From NCBI RefSeq assembly GCF_032598785.1, contig NZ_CP102984.1: 64,000 bases of DNA. One strand, 5' to 3'. The notes under the pieces were generated by a model. It did no database searches and had not been told where the DNA came from. It saw only the letters and a list, made by a program, of their open reading frames with translations. Origin of the DNA: Terrisporobacter petrolearius. GTDB lineage: Bacteria > Bacillota > Clostridia > Peptostreptococcales > Peptostreptococcaceae. Every line of letters starts with the position of its first letter. The stretch's first letter is position 1. Below, one piece after another: positions 35,996-44,134 of the stretch. Position numbers and translations under genes: made by a program.

Positions 35996-36299
35996 TTTAT
36001 AGACCTCCAGATTAAATTCTATATGCACATAATAACACAAAATGAAAAGATTTTTAATGGAAAATAATTACTGAAACTGATATGAAGTGCTGTTAGTCAG
36101 GTATGAAAAGTAGCATAAAATAGAGTAGAGAAGTATAAGTTGAGAAATATGGTTACAAAGTATAATAATAATTAAAGTAATATATTTTAAATATTTAGAT
36201 GAAAAAAGAATTGAATGAGATTATACTTTAAATTAGGAATTATAAATCTATAGAGTGGTGGTTCTCATATTATTTACCTTCATGAAAGGGGGTGATAAT

Positions 36300-36383
36300 A
36301 TGGAGGCTTTTTTATTGAATGTACTTGCTGGAATAGTTGCAACGGCTATCTGCGCAGTGATTGCTACATATACAAAAAAGTAA
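36300..36383 (+). CDS. Type I toxin-like hydrophobic peptide
   Basis: A 27-residue peptide beginning MEAFLLNVLAGIVATAICAV and ending TYTKK, with the strong ribosome site GAAAGGGGGTGATAAT. It closely resembles the membrane toxins of type I toxin-antitoxin pairs in C. difficile prophages (pattern MxxFLxNxxAGxxAS with a Lys-rich tail). Such toxins are silenced by an antisense RNA overlapping the mRNA 3' end. The minus-strand terminator directly after the stop fits a convergent antitoxin RNA. It would stabilise the element in the population. Confidence 0.78.
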   Translation: MEAFLLNVLAGIVATAICAVIATYTKK

Positions 36384-36419
36384 AAAACCACTACTCGAAT
36401 ATGGGTCGATAGTGGTCTT
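36384..36419. terminator. Hairpin after the toxin, strong on the minus strand
   Basis: ACCACTA ... TAGTGGT; the minus strand has a T6 tail, the plus strand only a weak one. Confidence 0.7.
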
Positions 36420-36500
36420 AACAATTAAGTTATTAGCTTATTTTCGGGAACCATTACTCTACACCACATAGATTTATAGTTCCTTTTTATATTATTATAC
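36384..36500 (-). ncRNA. Candidate antisense antitoxin RNA of the type I pair
   Basis: On the minus strand a TATAAT box near 36502-36507 would start an RNA ending at the hairpin ACCACTAT-CGACCC ... GAGTAGTGGTTTTTTAC (36384-36418). This RNA would be antisense to the toxin mRNA 3' end. No -35 of good quality was found. The call rests on the toxin family's usual layout. Confidence 0.4.
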
Positions 36501-36581
36501 ATCTTTTAAGATAAATATTCACTAAATTTTACTAATTTTACACATTAACATAACAAAATTTAAATTAATGCTTTTTTATTT

Positions 36582-37058
36582 TTAATTATTATCCGATTTA
36601 AGGATTTCTAATGAATTCTCTCCTGCTGAATAAGATGTACATGTATCAATAAAATAGTCTACTTTATTGGTATCATTAACATATACCAACATGCTACTTA
36701 AACTTAACTGATATAGAGATATTGCAAATAAGATAGTAGAGTATGTTCTTCGAAGCTGAAAATCAGATTCTTTCAAAAACAAAGTTGATATTTTACTTGA
36801 CTGTTCTCCTAGTATAGATTCAGCAAAAGCTATGTCCTTTCTTATTTCTTCAGTATCAAGAGCGTCATCTCCAACTATTTTTTTTATCATAATCTTTATT
36901 GAGTTATTGACCATTTCAATGTCTTTTATAGCATTTGCGATGTTATTCGTATTGGCAGAAGATATGTTTGTAGAAACTGTGATGTTATTTGTATTGGCAA
37001 AAGATATATTTGTAGAAACTAATATAAAACAGAGCGTAAGTGCGAAAAGTTTTTTCAT
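36582..37058 (-). CDS. Secreted helical protein of unknown function
   Basis: The start at 37058 behind GGGAGGAATTAATAAA gives 158 residues with a signal peptide (MKKLFALTLCFILVSTNISFA). Just after the cleavage region there is an imperfect internal duplication (ISFANTNNITVSTNISSANTNNIA). The rest is helical, acidic and has one cysteine. No family recognised. It may be cargo of the element. Confidence 0.65.
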   Translation of the reverse strand: MKKLFALTLCFILVSTNISFANTNNITVSTNISSANTNNIANAIKDIEMVNNSIKIMIKKIVGDDALDTEEIRKDIAFAESILGEQSSKISTLFLKESDFQLRRTYSTILFAISLYQLSLSSMLVYVNDTNKVDYFIDTCTSYSAGENSLEILKSDNN

Positions 37059-37187
37059 TTTATTAATTCCTCCCAAAAGAATAGTATTGTTATACTTATT
37101 ATTTGTTTAATACATAACATTATTTATCATAAAATATAAGAAATATTGCAAATATTAACATGGTAAAAAATATTGATTTTTACACAA

Positions 37188-37216
37188 AAAAGAGCAGATT
37201 TAACTGCTCTAAATTA
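37188..37216 (-). terminator. Terminator on the minus strand
   Basis: Minus-strand AGAGCAGTTAAATCTGCTCTTTTTT; probably ends the transcript of the gene at 37370-38509. Confidence 0.75.
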
Positions 37217-37369
37217 CATTATTAAATTAACGGTTTTTATAAAAATTTATACAAATAAATATTAGATATATAAGTAAAATAAAAAAGTACTATAATATGG
37301 GATTACATTTATTTAGTAATCTTGAATATTAAATTATTAAAACTATATTGTTTTTTATATAATTAAAAA

Positions 37370-38509
37370 CTACCAACAACTTTTACAAGCTCTATAACCT
37401 CTAGATTTAGCTTGCTTTTCTGTCATCTTAACAGCGCCCTTCATACCATGTGCCTTTGAAGTTTTATGATAAATTTTTGATCTCGAAGAGCCACCATTCC
37501 AATAAACATATTTGCTGCTTGAACTAGTAGATGAAGATTTTACAGTTACAGATTTTGATTTTGTAGTATATCCAGATTTGCTTATTTTAACAGTAACTTT
37601 TTTACCTTTTTTCTGTTTTGGTATTTTTATAGAATATGTATTATTGCTTTTAACTGTAGATTTACCTATTTGTTTTTTGCCAACATAAGCTCTAACAGTA
37701 GCATCTTTTAAACCTTTTCCAGTTATTTTAGTGGATGCAGATTTTATAGAGTTAACAGTAAATGTGTTAAACTGAGCGCTACTTACCTTTTTTGTTATAC
37801 TTTCTGTATAGTAACCTGGTTTTCTTAACTTTATAGTGACTTTAGTTCCTTGTTTCTGTTTTTTTATGTTAATAGAGTAGTTACCATTAGAAGGTACTGT
37901 AGTTTTACCAATTTGCTTACCGTTTACATAAGCAGTTGCTGTAGCACCTTTTAACCCTTTGCCAGTAATCTTAGTAGATGAAGTATTTATAGAATTAACT
38001 GAAAAAGTTTTAAATGCCTTAGATAGTTTTAAAGAATATTTGCCTTTTGCAGATAAAATTACTATTTGATAAGTACCAGGTTTGAAAGTGAAATAATTTG
38101 AATGTTCAAGGTCATGTCCATTTGCATAGATTATATCATCATCACCATAATTTGTATTAATTTCATTACCGTATTCATCACAAATATGTATAGTTGACTT
38201 TGGAGAATTAACTGTATAGTTTATTCTTACTGTTGTGGTTTCTTTGAAAGTAATATTATATATTCCTCCTGTAGCGATGTTTTTTGTTTGTTTATTAACA
38301 GTTTCGCCTAACTTTATATCCTTATGATCAAAGCCAGAATGTGTAGATACGAAATCGTAATAATAATAAAGTAAATCATAATCGTTAAAATTCTCGTACT
38401 CATCGCAAAATTCCCCTGATGGTTCATCCCAGTTACATGCAGAAATAGAATAAACTGGTATAAATGTTAGCATTAAAGCTAGAAGTGAACTTAATAATTT
38501 TTTTTTCAT
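37370..38509 (-). CDS. Secreted protein with two Ig-like repeats and a Cys-containing C-terminal module
   Basis: The start at 38509 behind GGGGGTATTTT gives 379 residues with a signal peptide. An N-terminal bacterial pre-peptidase-like beta domain (TTTVRINYTVN ... YFTFKPGTYQIVILSAKGKYSLKLS) is followed by two Ig-like (Big-6 type) repeats, each with STKITGKGLK-AT-AYV-GKQIGK and KVTIK/KVTVK, at about residues 165-310. The end (YHKTSKAHGMKGAVKMTEKQAKSRGYRACKSCW) resembles the short zinc-binding tail found on many secreted Firmicute proteins. An adhesin or wall-binding role is plausible. Confidence 0.75.
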   Translation of the reverse strand: MKKKLLSSLLALMLTFIPVYSISACNWDEPSGEFCDEYENFNDYDLLYYYYDFVSTHSGFDHKDIKLGETVNKQTKNIATGGIYNITFKETTTVRINYTVNSPKSTIHICDEYGNEINTNYGDDDIIYANGHDLEHSNYFTFKPGTYQIVILSAKGKYSLKLSKAFKTFSVNSINTSSTKITGKGLKGATATAYVNGKQIGKTTVPSNGNYSINIKKQKQGTKVTIKLRKPGYYTESITKKVSSAQFNTFTVNSIKSASTKITGKGLKDATVRAYVGKKQIGKSTVKSNNTYSIKIPKQKKGKKVTVKISKSGYTTKSKSVTVKSSSTSSSSKYVYWNGGSSRSKIYHKTSKAHGMKGAVKMTEKQAKSRGYRACKSCW

Positions 38510-38633
38510 AAAATACCCCCATAAATTTGATATATTTATACATAACAAGTCTTTTTAGACTTGGAAATGTTTTAGTAACATATACTTACATAGTTATAAG
38601 AACTAGAAGAATTAATATTTTTTATTCTCGTTC

Positions 38634-39141
38634 TTATAAGTCTTTATATAAGTAAATATTAGGTAGATTAGTAAGTATAACCTTATAACTATCTAACTGA
38701 ATATAGCCTGTATTACTTTTTCTAGCTAAGTATCGAAATTTTTCTCTTACTATAAATTCATTAACGTTTAAAAATTCTGATATTTCATAGTATGAATTAC
38801 ATCCATATTTTAAAGCTTTAATTAGGTCATTATTTGTTATTATATAATTAGTACTCCAATTGGTAGCTTTTTTTCGCGCTTAAGTATATCTAATTGATCT
38901 CTTTATGTAACAGCATACAAATACTGTCCCCTACACTTGTAAAATGGTGTCCTAACTCTTCACCCAGTATCTCAACGTGTCTAGATTTATTCTGCTTAAG
39001 ACTGTTCAAAAGGAAAATAGCAGGACCTACATCTTTTATATTTACATATAATCCTTCTAATTGATAAGGCAGAGAATTATCATAGTGTAATATAATATTT
39101 TCAGCAGATACAACTTGCAAAAGTTTTTCTAATTTATCCAT
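38634..39141 (-). pseudogene. ImmA/IrrE-type metalloprotease, broken by frameshifts
   Basis: The first part (39141 to 38890) starts MDKLEKLLQVVSAEN and carries the protease motif GEELGHHF. It then runs into a stop. The continuation is found in other frames: DQLDILKREKK, then after a seven-A run ATNWSTNYIITNNDLIKALKYG and YYEISEFLNVNEFIVREKFRYL to a stop at 38634. So at least two frameshifts separate the pieces; one is at a homopolymer and could be a sequencing error. ImmA proteases cleave phage repressors to trigger excision. Confidence 0.75.
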
Positions 39142-39166
39142 ATTCCCCCCTAATAATCCAAGGTAT

Positions 39167-39511
39167 TTACTTTTTATCTTTTAAATATTTTAATCTCATT
39201 AAGTCAATATAGTTATTTATTTCATCAATTGCATCATCTGGAAGTTGTTCGACATCCCCAAGTCTATGAGCAGCTATAGTTGTCGCATTGTTAATTTCTT
39301 TTTTAGGTTTTCTTTCGTCAGTACGACCAAGTAGATAATCAACTGATACTTCTAAAAAATCAGCAATTTCTTTAGTTACTTCTAAACTTGGACTTCTTTT
39401 ACCAGTTTCATAACCATTATAAGTATTAGCTGGTATATTCAATTTCTCTGCCATTTATTTTTGCTTAATTCCTAAAGATTTCCTGTCAATTCTTAATCTT
39501 GTGGCGAGCAT
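39167..39511 (-). pseudogene. Phage-type XRE repressor with a nonsense codon
   Basis: From ATG 39511 (behind GGAGGGATTAAA) the frame reads MLATRLRIDRKSLGIKQK, then TAA, then MAEKLNIPANTYNGYETGKRSP and SLEVTKEIADFLEVSVDYLLGR. The pattern KQK-E-MAEKL expects Glu (GAA) at the stop, so one base change inactivated the repressor. The remaining frame from 39454 lacks the first helix of the HTH and has no ribosome site. It is divergent from a Cro-like gene, the classical phage switch layout. Confidence 0.8.
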
Positions 39512-39519
39512 TTTAATCC

Positions 39520-39640
39520 CTCCTAATTCGCATTTATAATATTATAATAGCCATAAAATCGCACAATGTGAAAATAATTCGCAAAAATGAATTAAAAATT
39601 TTAAAAATAGTCGACAATTCACAAAATGAGAATAGAAGAG
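39520..39640. promoter_or_regulatory. Phage switch operator region
   Basis: Several related inverted words occur between the divergent regulators: TTCGCATTTATAA, TCGCACAATGTGAA, TTCGCAAAAATGAATT and TTCACAAAATGAGAA. They share a TTCxCA-TGxGAA-like palindrome and are probably operators for the XRE proteins. Confidence 0.6.
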
Positions 39641-39650
39641 GGTGATAAAA

Positions 39651-39845
39651 ATGAAAAACTTAGAATTAAAAGTTTTAAGGGCAAAAAGAGATTTAAGACA
39701 GTCGGACATGGCTGAATTTCTTAAAATTTCAAAATCATCTTACTGTGAAAAAGAGAATGGAAAAAGAAAATTCAAGTTAGAAGAAGCTTTAATTATAGCT
39801 GAAATATTTAAAGTAAATGTAAGAGATATTTTTTTGACTATATAA
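39651..39845 (+). CDS. Cro-like XRE DNA-binding protein
   Basis: The start at 39651 behind AGAGGGTGATAAAA gives 64 residues with one HTH (LELKVLRAKRDLRQSDMAEFLKISKSSYCEKENGKRKF) typical of small phage regulators. It is intact although its divergent partner is broken. It may bind the operators at 39520-39640. Confidence 0.85.
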   Translation: MKNLELKVLRAKRDLRQSDMAEFLKISKSSYCEKENGKRKFKLEEALIIAEIFKVNVRDIFLTI

Positions 39846-39903
39846 TTCTCAATATGTGAATGAAATTTTATTAAGAAGATATATAAAGAGAGAGGATTGA
39901 AAA

Positions 39904-40715
39904 ATGAATAGCAGTTTATATCGAAGTTATGATACTGATTTAAACAATCAAGCTGTAGTTAGTATTAACATAATAAAAATTGAAGTTGATGAAAATCAAG
40001 AGCCAGTACTCAGTGCAAGAGAATTACATGATTTTTTAGAAGCGGCAGAAAGATTTACTAACTGGTTTGATAGACAGTTACAATATGATTTTGAAGAAAA
40101 AATTGATTATGTAGGGTGTAAAGTTTTTAACACCCAAGCAAGACAATAATTGCAAGATTATATATTAAAGCTAGATATGGCTAAAGAAATAGCAATGATA
40201 CAAAGAAGTGAAAAAGGAAAGCAGGCAAGAAGATATTTTTTACAAACAGAAAAAGATTGGAACAGTCCAGCAAAAGTAATGGCCAGAGCATTAATACTTG
40301 CAGATAAAAGAATAGACCAGTTAAAAATAGAAAACCAAGAACTAAAACCAAAAGCTATGTTTGCAGATGCATTAAGTGCAAGCAAAACATCTATATAGAT
40401 TGGAGAGTTAGCTAAGATATTAAAACAAAATGGAATAAACACAGGTGTACTAGATTATTTATTTGGTTAAGAGAAAATGGCTATTTAATTAAAATAAAAG
40501 GTACTGATTACAATATGCCTACTCAAAAATCTATGGATTTAGGACTATTTGAAATAAAAGAAACTGATGTAGTTCATCCAGATGGTCATGTAAGTATAAG
40601 CAAAACACCTAAGGTTACAGGAAAAGGACAAATTTATTTTGTTAATAAATTTAAAAGTGCTAAGCAATTAATTAGAAAACTTAAATTGAATAGGACAAAT
40701 TTTTATAAACATAAG
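39904..40715 (+). pseudogene. Phage antirepressor (AntA plus KilAC), broken
   Basis: The pieces line up as one antirepressor. AntA part: VLSARELHDFLEAAERFTNWFDRQ. TAA follows at 40147-40149, then LQDYILKLDMAKEIAMIQRSEKGKQARRYF, then TAG near 40396. Next are IGELAKILKQNGINTG, a frameshift, then RLFIWLRENGYLIKIKGTDY and MPTQKSMDLGLFEIKET with TPKVTGKGQIYFVNKF. Two stops and one frameshift make it non-functional. Original start at 39904 behind GAGAGGATTGAAA. Confidence 0.85.
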
Positions 40716-40736
40716 TATTTATATGGGGGTGTTTAT

Positions 40737-40919
40737 ATGAAATATGATGCAGAGTATAGAATCGGAAAGACAAGAGTATTTATAGTATCTCCTGAAAATG
40801 AAGCAAGGCTAGGAAGAAAAATGACTGAAGAAGAAAAGCAAATAATACTAGATGATATATCTGAAAAAGCTAGTAGGATGGCCTATTCAATAGCAACAAA
40901 GAAACAAACTAGTATTTAA
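40737..40919 (+). CDS. Small phage-type protein, candidate recombination directionality factor
   Basis: A 60-residue intact protein starting at 40737 behind GGGGGTGTTT, in the register left by the decayed antirepressor. Sequence begins MKYDAEYRIGKTRVFIVSPE and contains RKMTEEEKQIILDDI. Small proteins of this style (strand pair, then TEEEK helix) are common beside large serine recombinases in clostridial elements. Identity as the excision factor is inference only; it could equally be an ordinary phage ORF. Confidence 0.55.
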   Translation: MKYDAEYRIGKTRVFIVSPENEARLGRKMTEEEKQIILDDISEKASRMAYSIATKKQTSI

Positions 40920-41122
40920 CGATATATATTCAAAAGATAAAAGGCTATAGCCTTGAATAGATAAAAACAGGACAAGCAGGGGGTAATTTAAAATGGATTT
41001 AAAAATAGTTGAGATAAAGAGCATAACGCTAAAGTAGTGTATATATTTTGCTTCATTAGGAATGTATTTCATTATACATGATGGAAAATTAAAAGGATTT
41101 AGTAGACAGGTAGGTGCGACTA

Positions 41123-41248
41123 ATGAGTAAAAAACATTGTGATTTACCAAGTTCAAGATTAGTATGTGAAATTGACTGGGAAAAAGGCGAAACTTTAGAG
41201 CAAGCAAAGAAAGTTTCAGGAAATGACATAAGGGAAATATCAAAATGA
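41123..41248 (+). CDS. Small phage-type ORF
   Basis: A 41-residue frame starting MSKKHCDLPSSRLVCEIDWE and ending KKVSGNDIREISK. The upstream GGTAGGTGCG is a modest ribosome site. No family recognised; acidic and soluble. Confidence 0.4.
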   Translation: MSKKHCDLPSSRLVCEIDWEKGETLEQAKKVSGNDIREISK

Positions 41249-41336
41249 AAATTTAAAAAATTATGTAATATATACACAAAGAGGTAAAGAAAGTGTTCTA
41301 TAAATATGGATTAATATCAATAGACTAAAAATTGAT

Positions 41337-41565
41337 TTAGCCTATTGATATAGAATTAACCTTTTGGGCATGAATCAGAACTCGAAAAACAAACGAATGA
41401 TTTTCCTGGATATTGGGATTTTGCTTTCTTAAGGGCGTCATCGCAGTTAGAAAAATAGCCAATATAAGTTCTAGTTGATGAATAAGATAGGAAAGGACAA
41501 CCTTCGGAATGAATTTCATGTCTGCCATGGGCATCTACAAAGTTGTTGAAATAGTAGTTTTTAAT
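41337..41565 (-). CDS. Small Cys-rich conserved protein, apparent ATT start
   Basis: The conserved part reads YYFNNFVDAHGRHEIHSEGC then SSTRTYIGYFSNCDDALKKA and VCFSSSDSCPKG. It resembles a family of small proteins with pattern NGxHEVHxxxC, LGxFxxCxxAVxxAK and C-terminal Cys pairs. The ribosome-site-like AAAGGTGGTGATTTT leads to ATT (41563-41565), not ATG. Either a rare initiation codon is used or an ATG was mutated, consistent with decay in this element. A TTG start at 41619 has no ribosome site. Confidence 0.5.
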
Positions 41566-41726
41566 AAAATCACCACCTTTGGTTATGAACTTAATACAAG
41601 TTATGCATGAGAAAGACAATATGTGAATTGTAGTTTATAAGCATGAAAAGTTAGGTCCTATATTAGCAGTGCAAAATATTAAAACTTGCAAGCGTTATGC
41701 AATTCAAACAAACAATGAGGTTTAAC

Positions 41727-42281
41727 ATGGAATGGTCAAATCAAGATCTTATAATAGAAAAGATGCAAAACAAAATAAATAATCTTAGAAATGCAGCTCA
41801 AAAAAAATTATTCAGTTTTGATACTAAAAAAGTCATAAGTAAGTTAGAAGAATTCTGCAATAGTAATGGATGCAACTTAAAAGAATTAACTTTTCAAGGA
41901 GCAGAAGAAGTTTTAGATTTAATAGTAAAATATGAACCTAATAAACATGATGAAGTACAAGGTGTAGAGTTTACGGAAGTTACAGAGAATACAGAAGAAA
42001 ATATAGGAATGATAAATGGTATTGTGGCTGAATGGATTACAGAAATATCAGAAAAAATTGATGCAGAACTTTTTAAAGAAGTGCTGGTTATATGTACCTA
42101 TAAAGGGAAGTTATACTTTGATTTTCTTAAAGGAATAATAAATAACTGGTTACAAAAGAATGTAACCAGCTATGAAGAACTCAAATCATTTGAGTTACAA
42201 AATAGGATTGCTACTAATAGTGTTAGCAAAAATAGTAAAAGTATACAAAATTCATATAAAATGAGTGCAGGTGAAATGTAA
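41727..42281 (+). CDS. DnaD-like phage replication protein, probably truncated
   Basis: The start at 41727 behind ATGAGGTTTAAC gives 184 residues. The middle region (VAEWITEISEKIDAELFKEVLVICTYKGKLYFDFLKGIINNWLQK) matches the DnaD C-terminal domain with its Y-x-G/L-x-x-I-L-x-x-W pattern, used in phage replication initiation to bind single-stranded DNA. The usual N-terminal winged helix is missing. A short scrap in another frame follows the stop (NAFAGYTQNELESQKGKFD), suggesting a frameshifted end. Confidence 0.55.
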   Translation: MEWSNQDLIIEKMQNKINNLRNAAQKKLFSFDTKKVISKLEEFCNSNGCNLKELTFQGAEEVLDLIVKYEPNKHDEVQGVEFTEVTENTEENIGMINGIVAEWITEISEKIDAELFKEVLVICTYKGKLYFDFLKGIINNWLQKNVTSYEELKSFELQNRIATNSVSKNSKSIQNSYKMSAGEM

Positions 42282-42386
42282 ATAATGCATTCGCTGGATA
42301 TACCCAAAACGAATTAGAAAGTCAGAAAGGTAAATTTGATTAGGAGAATAATATTCAACTATGGGAACAGGGATTCCTATAAAAAC

Positions 42387-42417
42387 CAAATAACCTTATC
42401 ATTACTGATAAGGTTAA
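42387..42417 (+). terminator. Hairpin ACCTTATC-ATTACT-GATAAGGT
   Basis: Perfect eight-base arms, but no T-run follows, so function is uncertain. Confidence 0.35.
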
Positions 42418-42534
42418 GTACTACAGATTCCAATGCGGTAAGAAAGTATGAGTCATTAATAGTATTATGTGTATCTTAAAATAAATTATTCCATGGGATT
42501 TATTGCCTTGGGCCAATAAGAGGAGAGATTATTA

Positions 42535-42822
42535 TGAGTAGTAAAAGTAGGAGTAACCGTTACAGCTGGAAGTGTATATGTAGCAAATATATCAACTTAT
42601 AAAGTTAAAGTAGGGTCTATGTCCGAATTAAGTTCATCAGGAAATATATTAACTAGCGGTGTTCTTTCTACTGTAGAAGTAAATAATATTGTTATTACAG
42701 TTACAGATTCAAGAGGAATGACAGTATCGCAAACTTATTCAAGTGCTATAACTGCTACTGCATATACGCCACTATCTATAACGAACTTTTCATATAAAGA
42801 ATTATTATGGAAAATGGAGTAG
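42535..42822 (+). pseudogene. Remnant of a phage structural or tail-associated protein
   Basis: ATG at 42535 (behind AGAGGAGAGATT) is soon out of frame. The main frame reads VTVTAGSVYVANISTYKVKV then SSSGNILTSGVLSTVEVNNI and TVTDSRGMTVSQTYSSAI before a stop at 42822. The beta-rich composition resembles tail-fibre or Ig-like repeats of phage structural proteins. It is a fragment with a frameshift at the start. Confidence 0.5.
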
Positions 42823-42922
42823 ATACCAAAAAGCATTAAAATATATTGGAATAGCGAATAGCTTTTGTTTATTTTCAATGTACCTATTTGAGGATTACAA
42901 AAAATTGAATTTCTTAAATAAA

Positions 42923-42953
42923 GAATACTGCCTAAACAAAGTAGGCAGTATTA
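42923..42953 (-). terminator. Terminator of the DUF1540 gene
   Basis: AATACTGCCTA ... TAGGCAGTATT. Confidence 0.7.
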
Positions 42954-42956
42954 AAA

Positions 42957-43118
42957 TTAATTTTTTTTTGAAAAACTTCCACAATCAGTTTGTTCAATTG
43001 TAGTCGCTGAGTCACTGTGTTTTGTAACTTGGATTTTGTCTAAAGCACAGTAATTTTCTTGTCCGCTATGATGTTTACATTCTGTAACATCACAAGCTAT
43101 ACTTTCGTTTTTTTTCAT
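42957..43118 (-). CDS. DUF1540 small Cys-rich protein
   Basis: A 53-residue protein starting at 43118 behind AAAGGAGACTTAACA. The pattern IACDVTECKHHSGQENYCALDKIQV ... TTIEQTDCGSF gives the DUF1540 signature: C-x4-C-x8-9-C, I-x-V and T-D-C-x-x-F. The four cysteines probably bind a metal. DUF1540 proteins are common in sporulating clostridia and some are spore-associated. It is intact inside an otherwise decaying element. Confidence 0.85.
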   Translation of the reverse strand: MKKNESIACDVTECKHHSGQENYCALDKIQVTKHSDSATTIEQTDCGSFSKKN

Positions 43119-43363
43119 TGTTAAGTCTCCTTTTTTATCTTATTTTTTATATTACGATATTATTATGTAGTATTACCACTAATTTTATTCGAGTAATTTG
43201 TAATAATATGTTTATATGAAATTTAGATATTAAATCATATTTAAGTAAATTTACAGTTGAGTAATTAAATGTATAATCTTAATACATTCCACAATAAAAT
43301 TCCAATTTATTGAATAGTTACAGTGACAATATTAATATTATGCTAATCTAAGGGAAAACATTT

Positions 43364-43540
43364 ATGAAAAAACAAGAAAGTATTATAAGAAAATGGGATA
43401 ACTATATAGAGCCTAAGGTAGAATGTTCAGAATGTAGAGGAATGACTAGATTATTAAGTGATTCATGTATAATGTTTTTGTATAGTTGTATGCTTTTATT
43501 ACTTTCAATTTTCTCTTTTGGGTTTCCATATTCTCTATAA
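43364..43540 (+). CDS. Small protein with C-terminal membrane helix
   Basis: A 58-residue frame beginning MKKQESIIRKWDNYIEPKVE with a CSEC pair, then a hydrophobic end (MFLYSCMLLLLSIFSFGF). AAGGGAAAAC upstream is a moderate ribosome site. Not recognised. Confidence 0.4.
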   Translation: MKKQESIIRKWDNYIEPKVECSECRGMTRLLSDSCIMFLYSCMLLLLSIFSFGFPYSL

Positions 43541-43548
43541 ATTACAGA

Positions 43549-43744
43549 TTATTTTATCACCCATGAAGAACCAAATTTCTTACAATCAATATTTTCTACA
43601 ATTTTACCGTATTCAAGAGCCTTTCTAAGAGTAGAACCATTTAATCCCCATTTCCTTTATCCATGTGGTAGGAAGTGAAATTCTTGGAGTGTGACTTCCA
43701 CTAGCAGATTTACTAAAATATATATTTAATTCTCTTTCTTTCAT
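43549..43744 (-). pseudogene. Small DNA-binding protein gene, frameshifted
   Basis: From ATG 43744 the frame reads MKERELNIYFSKSASGSHTP and ISLPTTWIKEMG. It continues in another frame as GLNGSTLRKALEYGKIVENI then DCKKFGSSWVIK. The second half looks like a short helix-turn-helix protein (STLRKAL..G...DCKKFGSSWVI). One indel separates the halves. Confidence 0.5.
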
Positions 43745-43747
43745 GTT

Positions 43748-43840
43748 CTACCACCACACCAGTGATTTAGTTAATACAGCTATAAATGTAATTAGAGATA
43801 TAATATTAACTACTAAGTTTACGATTTTTAATTTTTTCAT
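43748..43840 (-). CDS. Tiny membrane peptide
   Basis: A 30-residue frame starting at 43840 behind ATGAGGAAATAA: MKKLKIVNLVVNIISLITFI, ending KSLVWW. One hydrophobic helix. It could be another toxin-like or holin-like peptide; nothing else supports it. Confidence 0.4.
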   Translation of the reverse strand: MKKLKIVNLVVNIISLITFIAVLTKSLVWW

Positions 43841-44134
43841 TTATTTCCTCATTTTTATACTATGATTATATTATTTGGTGATGTTTCGCCAAGTACTTTT
43901 CAAAATGATATTTAATAGTAAATATGTATATTAATAAAAAATAAGGTGGCTTTTTTTAGTTTCCTTCATTAATTATTGTTTTTATATCTAATCTGTTAAA
44001 TGGTAATGGATTTTTTACTATATATCTTTTGATAAATAGATAATTAATTTTATAATCGATAGTTTTTGTATAGATAATATCGATAAATAGATAATAATTA
44101 AAAGTATAATGATGTTAACAAGGGGTGATTGTGT

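Noticed and set aside
37370..38509. Spore or sortase-anchored surface protein
   Set aside because: There is no LPXTG motif; the C-terminal Cys module is not a sortase signal.
40147..40398. Selenocysteine or recoding in the antirepressor
   Set aside because: The stops are TAA and TAG and a frameshift is also present, so this is simple decay.
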